Shown piece after piece: positions 63,752 to 64,000 of a stretch of 64,000 bases of DNA (position 1 is the stretch's first letter; each line of letters starts with the position of its first letter). Source of the stretch: CBDCVY01 sp965223245 (GTDB taxonomy: Bacteria; Nitrospinota; Nitrospinia; Nitrospinales; Nitrospinaceae); the NCBI GenBank assembly GCA_965223245.1, contig CBDCVY010000013.1, positions 3,162,001 to 3,226,000 of the forward strand, read 5' to 3'. Below the pieces are notes generated by a model. It was given only the letters and a program-made list of their open reading frames with translations, did no database searches and had not been told where the DNA came from. The translations under genes were made by a program, and so were the position numbers.

Positions 63752-64000
63752 TTATTTCGCAGCCGGTCGATTTCCTAAAATACGAACAAGACCACCATTG
63801 GCACCTGGTATGGCCCCGCGCAAAAGCAAAACATTATTTCCCGCATCGACTCGAACTACACGCAGGTTTTTTACATGGACTTTTTTTCCACCCATCCTAC
63901 CCGGCATTCCTTTACCCTTAAAAGTTCGCCCAGGATAAGTACACATTCCAATAGACCCGGCACCACGGAATGACTCATGCGTACCTCGAGAAGCAGGCTG
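63752..64000 (-). CDS. rplC: 50S ribosomal protein L3, N-terminal part cut by window edge
   Basis: 83 C-terminal codons, open to the window end: QPASRGTHESFRGAGSIGMC, TYPGRTFKGKGMPGRMGG and the C-terminal NRPAAK. The glutamine at the edge lies in the L3 loop that reaches toward the peptidyl-transferase centre and is methylated by PrmB in E. coli. rpsJ should follow upstream outside the window. Confidence 0.97.
   Translation of the reverse strand, partial: QPASRGTHESFRGAGSIGMCTYPGRTFKGKGMPGRMGGKKVHVKNLRVVRVDAGNNVLLLRGAIPGANGGLVRILGNRPAAK

Overview
This window reads as chromosomal DNA of an A+T-rich Gram-negative bacterium. A heptosyltransferase (WaaF-like), a lipoprotein signal peptide and a Wzt-type polysaccharide exporter point to an outer membrane. 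Two sodium-coupled symporters (AGCS and SSS families) suggest a saline or marine habitat. The gene set resembles Nitrospinota or deltaproteobacterial-like marine lineages, but that placement is inference; nothing in the window fixes the phylum.

Layout. 1-7.5 kb: housekeeping and envelope genes (hemE partial, queG, HDAC-like amidohydrolase, Gx transporter, GT2, AGCS symporter, DUF4124 protein, PRC-barrel protein). 7.5-13.4 kb, minus strand: a compact run rho-rpmE-prfA-prmC-murA-waaF, with a promoter-like TTGACA/TATAAT pair upstream of rho. 13.9-15.7 kb: SSS symporter followed by a 37-residue single-helix protein. 16.1-21.5 kb: a damaged-looking stretch in which every gene carries one or more frameshifts, most of them one surplus base in a short homopolymer. 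The genes are a hypothetical protein, a P-loop polynucleotide-kinase-like protein, a Thg1-like tRNA 5'-end polymerase, a Wzt ABC ATPase, a PhyH dioxygenase and a VOC protein.

21.5-38.6 kb: a mobile region anchored at the 3' end of ssrA (tmRNA, 38639-38997, minus). A P4-type integrase lies next to ssrA. Two imperfect direct repeats at 21551-21645 and 26040-26135 contain the same TTGCCCC-type motifs that overlap the integrase start, and they look like old left-end attachment regions. The left segment carries a large secreted DNRLRE/IPT/PPC-repeat protein with near-identical tandem DNA repeats. The right segment carries a HEPN plus zinc-ribbon protein, an HTH/zinc protein with a second integrase, an AlpA regulator, two uncharacterised overlapping genes, and a three-gene plus-strand operon. 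That operon encodes a DUF91/DUF5655 nuclease-like protein, a 1355-aa nuclease-methyltransferase and a small membrane protein, and is probably a defence module.

39-50 kb: GT4 glycosyltransferase plus TMTC-like membrane/TPR protein, an amino-acid ABC transporter whose ATPase is of the TOBE-bearing type, purD, a zinc-ribbon membrane protein, isoaspartyl peptidase plus radical SAM enzyme, a cupin and a YkgJ-like cysteine-cluster protein. 50-64 kb, minus strand: the S10/spc/alpha ribosomal super-operon from rplC (cut by the window edge) to rplQ. Relative to the common order it lacks rpmD and map, and its L17 has a long lysine-rich tail.

The housekeeping blocks at both ends are intact and conventional. 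The unusual content is concentrated between about 16 and 38.6 kb.
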